Assembly (NCBI GenBank): GCA_025920705.1
Contig: JAPDLJ010000001.1
Span: 62,001 to 126,000, forward strand
Reading direction: 5' to 3'
From: Candidatus Jingweiarchaeum tengchongense
GTDB taxonomy: Archaea; Nanobdellota; Nanobdellia; Jingweiarchaeales; Jingweiarchaeaceae
Length of the DNA: 64,000 bases
Shown: piece after piece, positions 49,801 through 56,328 of the stretch
How the letters are laid out: each line of letters begins with the position of its first letter
Numbering within the stretch: position 1 is the first letter of the stretch
The notes under the pieces: model-generated
What the model saw: the letters and a program-made list of their open reading frames with translations, nothing else
Told to the model about the DNA's origin: nothing
Databases searched by the model: none
Position numbers and translations under genes: made by a program

Positions 49801-52225
49801 TATTTGTCAATTCGATGCTAGGGATTACCGGGATATCTCGCCAAATAATCCATTAAATTTCACCATTTACACTTGTTGGGATGGTTTTGATGCAAATGGG
49901 GATGGATCATTTGATTGTAGAAGTGATGCGATAAGTGTATTTAATGCATCAACAACAATTGGTATGAATGGACCATTACATGATGTAAGAGTAAAAAGAG
50001 TTGGTTCACTTGATTTAAAAATAAATTCAATTATCCCAAGTTTAGAATCTGGAAAAATTGAAGTAAATGGAACAATTGATTTTGTTTACCAGAATGGTGT
50101 AAGTAGATATGCATTAAATTCGTCAACAGAAGGGGGAGATTGTCCTGGTGGTAAATGTATCGTTTGCGCATTACTTGGAGCAGATGAGGAAGGAGTATTA
50201 TGGGTAAGAGACGATGAAACAACAAGATATGATTATGGTGTGGATCGACCTTCATGGTTACAAGAGTGGGTTGGTTTAATTTATAAAAAATCTGATGGTC
50301 CATTAAACTTATATGTTCCTGGTATGGGAAGTTTTGTTTCAGATTATTGGTTCGATGGAATACACAGGACAGAGTCATCAAGTTATCCAAAAAATTATGC
50401 ATTGAGTTGGAGTAATTCTTTGTATAATGATACGCTCGTGTGGTTTGGACTTACACCTGGGGCAATCGATGATCCAGCTGGTATAAACAATACATTATAC
50501 TATGATTCATTCCAGGGATGTTGTAATGATACGAATAGTTGTGTGAATCCAAATACATATGGAAGTTTAAATATTAAAGGGGTTTGCGGTGGTGGATACA
50601 AGAAAGATGGTAATATTTTCAAATCAACTGAATTCGATGAAAGTGTGAATCCGTCGGGTGGTAATATCATGCAGGGATTCCATCTAATTAGATTTATCAC
50701 AACAAATGCTGGATTTAATTGTTTGAAAGATCCATCTGTCTCAGCCGCTTTGAATTGTAATTATGATTATTACGCAAAAAGTTGTTGTGTAAGAAAGGGG
50801 ATGAGTTGTAGCGAGGAAGAAGGTCCTTACAATGTATACTACGCAAATCCTGAAACAGGATATTTGTCCATGTTACCTCCATTGCCCCCATTATTACAAT
50901 GTTCTGATACAACTAATGCTAGTTATAGTGAGGCAAAGTGTGAGAAACTCAAATTCTATGAGAATAAAGATGAAGTTGATTATTTAATAAGTGCTAGTGA
51001 TTATGTTAGGGAAAAGAGATTTGATAGAAACTTCCCACAATTCAATGTGAAGAATAGTAAGACAATAAAAGTTGAATACTGTGATGTAAATGAGACAGGA
51101 CATTTCAATTGCACAGTTCCTTATAAAGAATTCAAAGCGAAATACTTAGCTTGCGTTGCAAAGAACAAGTACGCATCTGGCTATAAAGTAGTATCATACA
51201 ACACAACAAAAATTTGCTTGAACTTCCAAGTTTCTCATGATACCATACATACGATTTATACAGATTTCTATTTACCAATTCTAGTAGGTTGGAATGAGAC
51301 ATATGGATTCTTCTATCCAGATTCACCCATAGAAAAATTGAAGAATATGACAAACCTACCTCCACTAATACCAAATATCACAGGACCTGTAAGTGGTAGA
51401 ATTAATACTGCATACAACTTCCAGGCGAATACAACAGACCCAAATGGTGATCTAGTCAAATTTGTATTTGATTGGGGAGATGGAACCATATCTGAAAGTG
51501 AATACGTGGATCCAAGTATGTTAGCAGTAATGATGAATCATTCATGGTCAACAACTGGAGTTAAATGTATAAAGGTTAAAGCAATTGATATCTACGGTGC
51601 AGAATCTGATTTCTCATCTTGTTATAATATAAATATTGTCTCTGTTCCAATTTGTGGAAATGGTGTTGTAGATCCTGGGGAAGTATGTGATCCTAGTGCC
51701 ACACCGAATGGATGTCCTCCAAACCAAGTTTGTAAGAATTGGTGTACTAGATGCACTACTTGTGGGAATGGGATAATAGATCCTGCAGAGGAATGCGATC
51801 CCATGTCACCGATCGATACCTGCGGTCCGTTTGAATATTGTAGTAGCGTTAATTGTTTCTGCAGACCCATGATTGGTTGTTTAGAAAAGGGAAGTTTGAT
51901 TTTAACACCCAGTGGTTATAGAAGAATTGAGGAGATAAAAGAGGGTGACATTGTAATTGGCTATGAAAATTGGAGAAAAGTAATGACAAAAGTATTAAAA
52001 ACTGCTGTACATCAAGTAAATACGACACTTTACTATTACAAAGGTTATTGGTTCACAGGGAACCACCTAGTCTACACAGACGATTATAAAGAATTCAAAT
52101 CAGTTACCGAGTTTACGAATATAACGAAACACTATGTGGGTGAAGTTTACGACATACAAACAGAAATTGGAAATTACTTTGGTACGGACAATTTCCTAAT
52201 ACACAATAAACCCATCCCAGTGTAA
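43892..52225 (+). CDS. Giant secreted PKD / PQQ-propeller protein with C-terminal Hint autoprocessing domain (2777 aa)
   Basis: Sec signal or anchor at residues about 10-32 (KKYLLLLLIAFFVLLFTFKG), then order by residue: Cys-rich region to about 540; four PKD domains (about 545-925, marked DPDGDQIKYEFDWGDGT); a PQQ-type eight-ish-bladed beta-propeller (about 930-1300, repeats 'VYFGSxDxKLYALxAxTGxxxWSY'); another PKD; a lectin/LamG-like beta domain (about 1513-1720); a helical stretch; several beta and Cys-rich domains including a Ca-binding-like DANGDGSFDC; a last PKD (about 2487-2585); a CGNG...PGEVCDPS Cys stalk; and a Hint domain from Cys2663 to Asn2772. No sorting motif or C-terminal membrane helix. 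It is the last gene of the pilus-like operon and probably the tip adhesin or a secreted partner. Confidence 0.85.
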   Translation: MNGMINKIWRKKYLLLLLIAFFVLLFTFKGTNAGCDFTCATLDGECSMHLWLGGGTGIPSCTLGSFYDSGAWGICWRWWPGNTWCRCNDCRQGDVRWIENYYCPNTWNNEFDEKDCTVIVDAWDWGCYGRPLPGKWDAPYRQCVKCDSRMKVKRFNDPDRRKKIDELWSEDNPPKELDPSITNIAHKCEAACGASRECDDKDPSYTTCTNGAPQHCNYNSQCVLGPPNPKCDSYSICGGSPQCNGIYTGYYFCSEFNTWASCMNCNYDEGFCDNTHCNQASHWCQGKKRNTAGCTSASVCGGHCRVECDSYCQSVGAVCNVDCNASPACDGRTPNSSQCTSHENGDYYKCDPNCIAGSWQDCGVSSCGASCPGVGCNWVFRYCSVEEGGCQSQIWDLDNYEDKCKTCMGNPKLWQAGGDISNCCGDDPNEYLLECRYNTTIWSSVDESPCKGVQAINEACCDSATDCVWKDNCIANGQRLPINSSVFCNNGVWDYIGTASIYEVRIFDEEAHYCRATACANAYGTVVSCIVQESEGNLTIGTLVGANQPPDFPLPPDGPSRANVDELVSFSASTTDPDGDQIKYEFDWGDGTTSESIYVNSGDVVVLSHSWSSAGTYCVKVKAIDNNSLSYGYSACHWIKINAPPSVPIIYGPTFGKIGETYEYNVSSVDPEGDFINYIIFWEYSLEVPNSTSISPTASGINYTFSHVWFNYGLYCIKAQAIDVWGAKSALSPCLEMRINSPPRIPKLIGPDIGTFGETYEYMANTTDPDGDQIKYEFDWGDGTTTSLTSFVDSGTSQNMSHTFNLRGQFCVRARAIDNNSLMSAWSPCIPMIVNSPPTIPSISGTDEGKAFNNYGFEFLSTDPDGDQIQYEIDWGDGNKEITSVSDSGVSKTVNHIWTIEGTFCVRARAIDLPFLAASDWSPCFNVIISGVKNWPMFKYNNKHIGSIDLGGPIVNKTLWKFNTGGMIISSPAVVDDIVYFGSLDHNLYAVYAVNGTSLWNYTTGDAIFSSPAVSNNIVYFGSLDNKFYALNARTGALIWSYNVGSSIWSSPIVHQGKVFFGADDGKLYALDANTGAFIWSYNTGSAHIYSSPAATGDSVYFGDWNGKIYALYANNGTLKWSYNTGGIIEGAPVIVDNILYIGSQDGKLYALYANNGTLKWSYSSGNMIYGSAVVSGNKVIFGSGNSVYALFTENGSLKWSKNLGGSTIDTHPIIADLLYVPTGNGLYALTPYDGGIIWSHSIGQFIEGSLAVANITSSSRFYPNPIIQPDYYITGDNILFIGIGSSLYAIFDNSAPNVPIITGPKTGYPGTSYTYTFNSSDPNWDKIKYVVDWGDGTISSSGYLDSGTSYTVSHTWSNYGTYTIKVTVYDEHLWNSTNTTKMSFCYPDWNNVTYFDKSAVKSVTNIVAIRITVKPVNDSYSRCYGSWARYSNGTYVALGTYHPPATQTCHDPNNWDGWCNCIVINGETTITHNLVDYGITTPFTGTIETRVSDGCCGAVGDPKCGTPTYWLVNWTSILFQDDFNDGNDNGWTRIKGTWYVDNGIYYQNDSYFYPDTLDYLSVAGDVNWINYTLEADVRNTYVLPSSPDSESMSLVFRYTPNASVPLGGEFYRVMLEDCDPPSHGACRNAYIEYANGWDGAWVAHPGISGWEVLNSTSFNYDPLVWHHFKVEVMGPNIKWWVDGNLLLTAYDTRLTKGKIGVLSNKPTQFDNVIVHDDPTEPISSASSVLFISEKENEDKTFNISFPLLRISKDILYKTTIEEKDSNLGINYIKELLYILDSITKNSKEIFNYYVSNTLQGFKHLSLNLRHILNFYLNGLKIFGDNLKSDLYALMQNKETKEHKESFAFPAYSQPPKITSNMMVNEKINTLLEKHKENNIDPPFRCPDFDKDEIINVEIIIKKDALGGKTKVILGIMDDFGRNKVEWSWSTGSNVIYSIPQRISGLPRCMKINETISWDNEINANEEMTFICQFDARDYRDISPNNPLNFTIYTCWDGFDANGDGSFDCRSDAISVFNASTTIGMNGPLHDVRVKRVGSLDLKINSIIPSLESGKIEVNGTIDFVYQNGVSRYALNSSTEGGDCPGGKCIVCALLGADEEGVLWVRDDETTRYDYGVDRPSWLQEWVGLIYKKSDGPLNLYVPGMGSFVSDYWFDGIHRTESSSYPKNYALSWSNSLYNDTLVWFGLTPGAIDDPAGINNTLYYDSFQGCCNDTNSCVNPNTYGSLNIKGVCGGGYKKDGNIFKSTEFDESVNPSGGNIMQGFHLIRFITTNAGFNCLKDPSVSAALNCNYDYYAKSCCVRKGMSCSEEEGPYNVYYANPETGYLSMLPPLPPLLQCSDTTNASYSEAKCEKLKFYENKDEVDYLISASDYVREKRFDRNFPQFNVKNSKTIKVEYCDVNETGHFNCTVPYKEFKAKYLACVAKNKYASGYKVVSYNTTKICLNFQVSHDTIHTIYTDFYLPILVGWNETYGFFYPDSPIEKLKNMTNLPPLIPNITGPVSGRINTAYNFQANTTDPNGDLVKFVFDWGDGTISESEYVDPSMLAVMMNHSWSTTGVKCIKVKAIDIYGAESDFSSCYNINIVSVPICGNGVVDPGEVCDPSATPNGCPPNQVCKNWCTRCTTCGNGIIDPAEECDPMSPIDTCGPFEYCSSVNCFCRPMIGCLEKGSLILTPSGYRRIEEIKEGDIVIGYENWRKVMTKVLKTAVHQVNTTLYYYKGYWFTGNHLVYTDDYKEFKSVTEFTNITKHYVGEVYDIQTEIGNYFGTDNFLIHNKPIPV
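45611..45671 (+). repeat. 61-base exact repeat in PKD-coding sequence, copy 1
   Basis: Identical to 46187-46247; encodes TDPDGDQIKYEFDWGDGT. Other PKD domains of the protein encode the same motif with different bases, so these two were homogenised recently. Confidence 0.95.
46187..46247 (+). repeat. 61-base exact repeat in PKD-coding sequence, copy 2
   Basis: Partner of 45611-45671, 576 bases downstream. Confidence 0.95.
47219..47259 (+). repeat. 41-base exact repeat in propeller-coding sequence, copy 1
   Basis: Identical to 47339-47379, exactly 120 bases (one 40-residue propeller blade) apart; encodes YALYANNGTLKWSY. Confidence 0.9.
47339..47379 (+). repeat. 41-base exact repeat in propeller-coding sequence, copy 2
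   Basis: Partner of 47219-47259, one blade further on. Confidence 0.9.
51878..52222 (+). other. Hint (hedgehog/intein) domain coding segment of the 2777-aa protein
   Basis: Block A is CLEKGSLILTPSGYRRIEEI with Cys at the N-terminal junction and the usual KEGDIVIGY turn. Block B is FTGNHLVYT, giving the TxxH motif. Blocks F and G are VYDIQTEIGNYF and NFLIHN, ending in the His-Asn pair at residues 2771-2772. Only KPIPV follows, so there is no C-terminal extein and no Cys/Ser/Thr at +1. At 110 residues it is a minimal domain without homing endonuclease. Known Hint domains of this form cleave at the N-terminal Cys through a thioester. Confidence 0.88.
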
Positions 52226-52242
52226 GGTTTTTATATTAGATC

Positions 52243-52304
52243 TATACTTAAATTATAGAACTTTTGAGTATTTGAAAAACAAAAAATCTAAAAAACAAGA
52301 GGTG
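52243..52304 (+). promoter_or_regulatory. Promoter and ribosome site of alba
   Basis: tatacttaaattatag (52243-52258) is a TATA-like box, with a weaker one at 52226-52239. AGAGGTGA at 52298-52304 is a strong ribosome site seven bases before ATG 52312. The gap marks the end of the pilus-like operon. Confidence 0.5.
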
Positions 52305-52311
52305 AAACGAA

Positions 52312-52590
52312 ATGGCAGAAAAGAACGAAAATGTAATCTTTGTTGGCAGTAAGCCTCCAATGAACTATGTGCTTGCTGTCATTACACAGTTCCATAATGG
52401 AGCTAAGGAAGTTGAAATTAAGGCAAGAGGGAGAGCAATCTCCAGAGCAGTTGATGTGGCAGAAATTGTTAAGAACAAATTCATGCCAGATATAAAAGCT
52501 GAGAACATACAATTGGGAACAGAAGAAATACAGACAGAGCAGGGAAACAAATTAAACGTTTCAACAATTACAATAAAATTAAAAAAATAA
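52312..52590 (+). CDS. albA: Chromatin protein Alba
   Basis: 92 aa. Dimeric DNA/RNA-binding chromosomal protein of archaea. The family signature is nearly complete: [20 protein letters not shown] with the DNA-contacting Lys, then [20 protein letters not shown], and a C-terminal strand STITIKLKK. Size is standard. It has a strong GGTGA-type ribosome site and its own promoter, fitting its usual abundance. A T-rich tract follows its stop. Confidence 0.97.
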   Translation: MAEKNENVIFVGSKPPMNYVLAVITQFHNGAKEVEIKARGRAISRAVDVAEIVKNKFMPDIKAENIQLGTEEIQTEQGNKLNVSTITIKLKK

Positions 52591-52593
52591 ATT

Positions 52594-52608
52594 CTTTTTT
52601 TAATTTTT
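52594..52608 (+). terminator. T-rich terminator candidate after alba
   Basis: cttttttta then attttt directly after the alba stop, in the 28-base gap before the FKBP gene; runs of T are the archaeal intrinsic termination signal. Confidence 0.4.
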
Positions 52609-52618
52609 GGTGTGAAAA

Positions 52619-53275
52619 ATGATAAAGGAAGGAGATTTTGTTAATCTGGATTATGTTGGAAAAGTAAAGGAAAGTGGAGAAGTTTTTGATGTAACTAGTG
52701 AAGAATTCGCAAAGAAGTTTAATGTTTTTGATGAAAAAATAAAATATCATCCTGTCACGATTATCGTGGGTGAGAAGTTCTTAATAAAGGGTGTTGAGGA
52801 TTCTTTAATAGGAAAAAATGAAGGAGACAGTTACAGCATTGAAATAAAGAGTGTGGATGCATTTGGTGAAAGAAATCCTGAATTAATAAAATTAATACCA
52901 ACAAGGTATTTCAACAAAGAAGAGATAACGCCTTATCCTGGATTGAGAGTAAACATTGATGGTTTGATCGGAACAATAAGGAGCGTAAGTGGTGGGAGGG
53001 TAATTGTTGATTTCAATCATCCACTAGCTGGAAAAGATGTGGAGTATGAAATAAAAGTCAATAGAATTTTAAAGGATGACAAAGAAAAAGTGTTATCCTT
53101 GGTCTCTTTTTTTACTGGAATGAGCGAAAATGAATGTGGAATAGAAATAAGTGAAAAAGTAGTAAAGATAAAGATAAAGGAGAAAGAGATACCAAAGGAA
53201 GTTAAAAAGCGAATTTCAGAATTAATAAAGAAACACATCAAATTAGAAAAAGTTGAATTTGTTGAGGAATATTAG
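52619..53275 (+). CDS. FKBP-type peptidyl-prolyl cis-trans isomerase
   Basis: 218 aa. Protein-folding catalyst of the archaeal SlyD-like FKBP group. VNLDYVGKVKESGEVFDVTS is the start of the FKBP fold, 'PVTIIVGEKFLIKGVEDSLI' the central strand-helix, and 'GLRVNIDGLIGTIRSVSGGR' the IF (insert-in-flap) domain, followed by VIVDFNHPLAGKDVEYEIKV, which closes the barrel. About 70 additional residues form a C-terminal alpha/beta domain seen in long archaeal versions. Cytoplasmic. GGTG lies ahead of ATG. Upstream of ftsZ but separated by its own promoter. Confidence 0.92.
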   Translation: MIKEGDFVNLDYVGKVKESGEVFDVTSEEFAKKFNVFDEKIKYHPVTIIVGEKFLIKGVEDSLIGKNEGDSYSIEIKSVDAFGERNPELIKLIPTRYFNKEEITPYPGLRVNIDGLIGTIRSVSGGRVIVDFNHPLAGKDVEYEIKVNRILKDDKEKVLSLVSFFTGMSENECGIEISEKVVKIKIKEKEIPKEVKKRISELIKKHIKLEKVEFVEEY

Positions 53276-53281
53276 CATAAA

Positions 53282-53319
53282 GAATTTAAATATACTGAAT
53301 TTTAATTTAAAATAGGTGA
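53282..53319 (+). promoter_or_regulatory. Promoter and ribosome site of the ftsZ-secE-spt5-uL11 operon
   Basis: gaatttaaatatac (53282-53295) is a TATA-like box, and aggtga (53314-53319) sits six bases before ATG 53325. Confidence 0.5.
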
Positions 53320-53324
53320 AATAA

Positions 53325-54458
53325 ATGGCAATTAAGGAAAGAATTGAAATTAGTGAAGTTCCTGGCATCTCAATTTCTGGCATAAAAGCATTCAAGCCAG
53401 AAGTATCAAAAACAAAGGAACTTGATGTTGAATTGGAGGAGATGATTTCAAAGAGGAAAACATCTATAAAAGTTTGCGGTGTTGGTGGTGCTGGCAATAA
53501 CACAATCACAAGAATGAGTGAAGTTGGAATAAAGGGAGCTGAGCTGATCGCAATAAATACAGATGCGCAAGACCTACTCTGCACAATCGCAGACAAAAAA
53601 TTGCTCATAGGAAAAGATTTGACTGCTGGTCTCGGAGCGGGCGCTGATCCTGCAATTGGTAGAGAGGCTGCAAAAGAGAGTGAGCAAGAGATAAAGAAAC
53701 TTTTGCAAGGTGGGGACATGGTATTTGTAACGTGCGGGCTTGGTGGTGGCACAGGAACGGGCGCTGCTCCAGTCGTAGCTGAAGTTGCAAAGAAACTTGG
53801 GGCATTGACTGTTGCTGTTGTCACGCTACCATTCTCAGTTGAAGGAAAAGTTAGGATGCAGAATGCAATGGAGGGATTGGAATATTTGCAGGGGGTTGTT
53901 GACACATTGATTGTGATACCGAATGACAAGTTATTGGAAATCTGTCCTGATCTTCCATTGAGCACGGCATTTAAAGTGGCTGATGAGATATTGACAAATG
54001 CAGTTAAAGGAGTTACGGAGCTTGTAACGAAACCAGGATTAATAAATGTTGATTTCGCAGATATAAGGACAATAATGAGAGAAGGTGGAATTGCAATGAT
54101 AGGTGTTGGTGAAAGTGATACAGAAAACAGGGCAGTAGAATCTGTCGAGAAGGCAATAAATAATCCATTATTGGACGTTGATATTTCGGGTGCTAAAGGA
54201 GCATTGGTTCATGTGATAGGTGGACCATCGATGACATTGGATGAGGCCAAAACTGTTGTTGAAGTCGTTAGCAAAAGATTGAGCGAGGACGCAAAGGTGA
54301 TATGGGGTGCACAGATATCAAATGACATGCATGACACAATCAGAACGATGTTAATTGTGACGGGTGTGAGATCGCCACAGATTTTTGGAAGGGACAAGAC
54401 AATCATGGAGCAAAGGAAAAAAACAATAGAAAGTGAACTGGGTATCAAATTCATGTGA
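53325..54458 (+). CDS. ftsZ: Cell division GTPase FtsZ
   Basis: 377 aa. Forms the division ring. After a ~45-residue N-terminal extension come [15 protein letters not shown] (nucleotide-binding), the tubulin signature [10 protein letters not shown] at about residues 140-149, and the T7 loop region [15 protein letters not shown] with the catalytic Asp. The C-terminus is short ([16 protein letters not shown]). The gene is first of a run with secE, spt5 and uL11, an order found in many archaea. The last bases overlap a possible GTG start of secE. Confidence 0.97.
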   Translation: MAIKERIEISEVPGISISGIKAFKPEVSKTKELDVELEEMISKRKTSIKVCGVGGAGNNTITRMSEVGIKGAELIAINTDAQDLLCTIADKKLLIGKDLTAGLGAGADPAIGREAAKESEQEIKKLLQGGDMVFVTCGLGGGTGTGAAPVVAEVAKKLGALTVAVVTLPFSVEGKVRMQNAMEGLEYLQGVVDTLIVIPNDKLLEICPDLPLSTAFKVADEILTNAVKGVTELVTKPGLINVDFADIRTIMREGGIAMIGVGESDTENRAVESVEKAINNPLLDVDISGAKGALVHVIGGPSMTLDEAKTVVEVVSKRLSEDAKVIWGAQISNDMHDTIRTMLIVTGVRSPQIFGRDKTIMEQRKKTIESELGIKFM

Positions 54459-54463
54459 ATAAA

Positions 54464-54655
54464 ATGAGATTCTCAGAAATAATACCAAGAATAAGAAGTA
54501 CGATTGAAGAATATATTAGGATCTTAAAGATTGCTGAGAAACCAAGTAAGAGTGAGTTGTATGAAACATTAAAAATATGTGGGATTGCATTGTTAATAAT
54601 TGGTGTTGTTGGTTTTTTAATCCAAGTGGTATTTAGAGTAATTAGGGGTATATAA
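54464..54655 (+). CDS. secE: Protein translocase SecE / Sec61-gamma
   Basis: 63 aa from ATG 54464; a GTG at 54455 overlapping the ftsZ stop is an alternative giving 66 aa. An amphipathic helix (IIPRIRSTIEEYIRILKIAE) with the KPSKSELYETLKI segment precedes one membrane helix (IALLIIGVVGFLIQVVF). This is the small essential clamp subunit of the SecY channel. Its position between ftsZ and spt5 is typical for archaea. Confidence 0.93.
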   Translation: MRFSEIIPRIRSTIEEYIRILKIAEKPSKSELYETLKICGIALLIIGVVGFLIQVVFRVIRGI

Positions 54656-54656
54656 A

Positions 54657-55124
54657 ATGGAAGAACCAAAAATATTTATTGTGAAGACAACTGCTGGAAG
54701 GGAAAGACAAGTAATAGATAAGTTAATTTCTGTGATTAAGAGAAAAAACCTATCTATCTTTTCAATACTTTCACCACATGGTGTGAGTGGTTACATATTT
54801 CTAGAAGCGGTAAGTAGAGACGAAGTAAATACTGCGGTGTATGGAATTCAGCACATAAAAGGTGTGATCTCAAGTAATGTTGAGTATAAAGAAATCGAGC
54901 ACTTTTTAGTACCAAGTTCCACGCAAATCACAATAAAGGAAAACGATATCGTTGAAATAATTAGTGGTCCATTCAGGGGAGAGAAAGCAAAGGTCACAAG
55001 AATAAGTAAGACGAAAGAAGAAGTTGTTGTTGAACTTTTGGAAGCAGCTGTTCCAATTCCGGTTACTGTAAAGTTGGATGCAGTTAAAGTGATAAGAAGA
55101 GAGGAAGAGGAGGTAAAGGAATGA
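54657..55124 (+). CDS. spt5: Transcription elongation factor Spt5 (NusG family)
   Basis: 155 aa. Binds the RNA polymerase clamp to keep it processive and couples it to ribosomes. The NGN domain (IFIVKTTAGRERQVIDKLIS, then VSGYIFLEAVSRDEVNTAVY) occupies residues 1-85. A KOW domain follows: NDIVEIISGPFRGEKAKVTR. The acidic tail REEEEVKE ends at the ATGA overlap with uL11. Length is normal for archaea. Confidence 0.96.
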   Translation: MEEPKIFIVKTTAGRERQVIDKLISVIKRKNLSIFSILSPHGVSGYIFLEAVSRDEVNTAVYGIQHIKGVISSNVEYKEIEHFLVPSSTQITIKENDIVEIISGPFRGEKAKVTRISKTKEEVVVELLEAAVPIPVTVKLDAVKVIRREEEEVKE

Positions 55125-55588
55125 AAAAAGTAATAAATGTAATTGTTGATGGTGGAAAAGCAACGCCAGCTCCACCGCTCGGTCCAAGCATATCACCACT
55201 GGGTATCAATGTAATGGATGTGGTGAAAAAAATAAATGAGGCAACAAATAGTTTTTCTGGAATGAAGGTTCCTGTTAAGGTAATTGTTGAAACATCAACA
55301 AAGAATTTTGAAATAGAGGTTGGCGTCCCAGCAACTGCTGAATTACTAAAAAAAGAATTGAATGTTCAAAAAGGTGCTTCAAGCACGGGAAAGGAAAAAA
55401 TAGGTAATTTAAGTCTTGATCAAATAATAAAAATAGCGAAGATAAAGTTTCCAAACTTGAACTTAAAGAGTGCTTGCAAACAAGTGATCGGTAGCTGTGT
55501 CTCATTGGGAATCACCATCGATGGGAAGAATGCTAAAGAGTTGATAAAAGAGATAAATGATGGAAAATATGATAATAAACTAGGATGA
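55121..55588 (+). CDS. rpl11: 50S ribosomal protein uL11
   Basis: 155 aa. Stalk-base protein that binds the GTPase-associated region of 23S rRNA. The N-terminal domain has VDGGKATPAPPLGPSISPLG (the proline-rich switch helix). The C-terminal rRNA-binding domain has KLNLDQIIKIAKIKF-like and VIGSCVSLGITIDGKNAKEL segments. Overlaps the spt5 stop and the next gene's start by four bases each. Confidence 0.97.
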   Translation: MKKVINVIVDGGKATPAPPLGPSISPLGINVMDVVKKINEATNSFSGMKVPVKVIVETSTKNFEIEVGVPATAELLKKELNVQKGASSTGKEKIGNLSLDQIIKIAKIKFPNLNLKSACKQVIGSCVSLGITIDGKNAKELIKEINDGKYDNKLG

Positions 55589-56328
55589 AAATGGATCAAT
55601 ATCAGCGTTTATTAAAAAAAATAAAGAATGGAAAAATACCTGAACACGTTGCAATAATAATGGATGGAAATCGGAGATGGGCAAAAGAGCACAACTTACC
55701 ACAAGAAATAGGGCACAGGAAGGGAAAGGACAATTTGGAAAACATTCTGCAGGCAGCATTTGATATTGGAATCCGAATACTCACGCTTTATTCCCTATCA
55801 CTGTATAACCTTTATAGAAGACCTAAGGAGGAGTTCAATTATCTGATGAAACTGTTCAAGGAAGGTTTTGAACAAATTGTGAATGATAAGAGGATAAAAG
55901 AGAATAAGGTAAGGATAAATGTCTTTGGAAAAATTGAACTGTTACCAGCAAATGTGAGAAAGGTAATAAAAAAAGCAGTCAGTAGAACAAAGAATTACAC
56001 GAACTATTTCTTGAATTTCTGCATTGCATATGATGGTAGGGAAGAAATTGTAAATGCAGTCGAGAAAATATGTAAGTTATACAAAGAAGGTAAAATAAAG
56101 TACATTGATGAAGACTTAATAAAATCAGCGATTTACACTTGCGACTTTCCTGCTCCTGATTTAATCATCAGAACTGGAAAGGAAAAGAGATTGAGTGGGT
56201 TTCTTTTATGGGACTCAAGTTATAGTGAAATTTTTTTCTCGAATAAATATTGGCCAGATTTCAAAAAAGAAGATTTCGCAAGAGCAATTTTAGATTTTCA
56301 AAAAAGGGAGAGAAGATTTGGAAAATAA
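55585..56328 (+). CDS. uppS: Cis-prenyltransferase (polyprenyl diphosphate synthase)
   Basis: 247 aa. Condenses isopentenyl diphosphate to long cis-polyprenyl diphosphate, the carrier for N-glycans and cell-surface sugars. EHVAIIMDGNRRWAKEHNLP holds the catalytic Asp27, and 'LTLYSLSLYNLYRRPKEEFN' and 'DLIIRTGKEKRLSGFLLWDS' are the other conserved regions. Full length. The start overlaps the uL11 stop by four bases and the end overlaps the reductase gene by 11, placing it within the ribosomal operon. Many N-glycosylation sites in the surface proteins here would need its product. Confidence 0.95.
   Translation: MKMDQYQRLLKKIKNGKIPEHVAIIMDGNRRWAKEHNLPQEIGHRKGKDNLENILQAAFDIGIRILTLYSLSLYNLYRRPKEEFNYLMKLFKEGFEQIVNDKRIKENKVRINVFGKIELLPANVRKVIKKAVSRTKNYTNYFLNFCIAYDGREEIVNAVEKICKLYKEGKIKYIDEDLIKSAIYTCDFPAPDLIIRTGKEKRLSGFLLWDSSYSEIFFSNKYWPDFKKEDFARAILDFQKRERRFGK

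Noticed and set aside
51878-52222. Self-splicing intein
   Set aside because: There is no C-terminal extein and the residue after the terminal Asn is Lys, so standard splicing is not possible; a cleavage-type Hint domain fits better.
53243-53965. 240-codon open frame on the minus strand over ftsZ
   Set aside because: FtsZ on the plus strand has all family motifs; the antisense product is Ser/Pro/Ala-rich low-complexity sequence without recognisable features.
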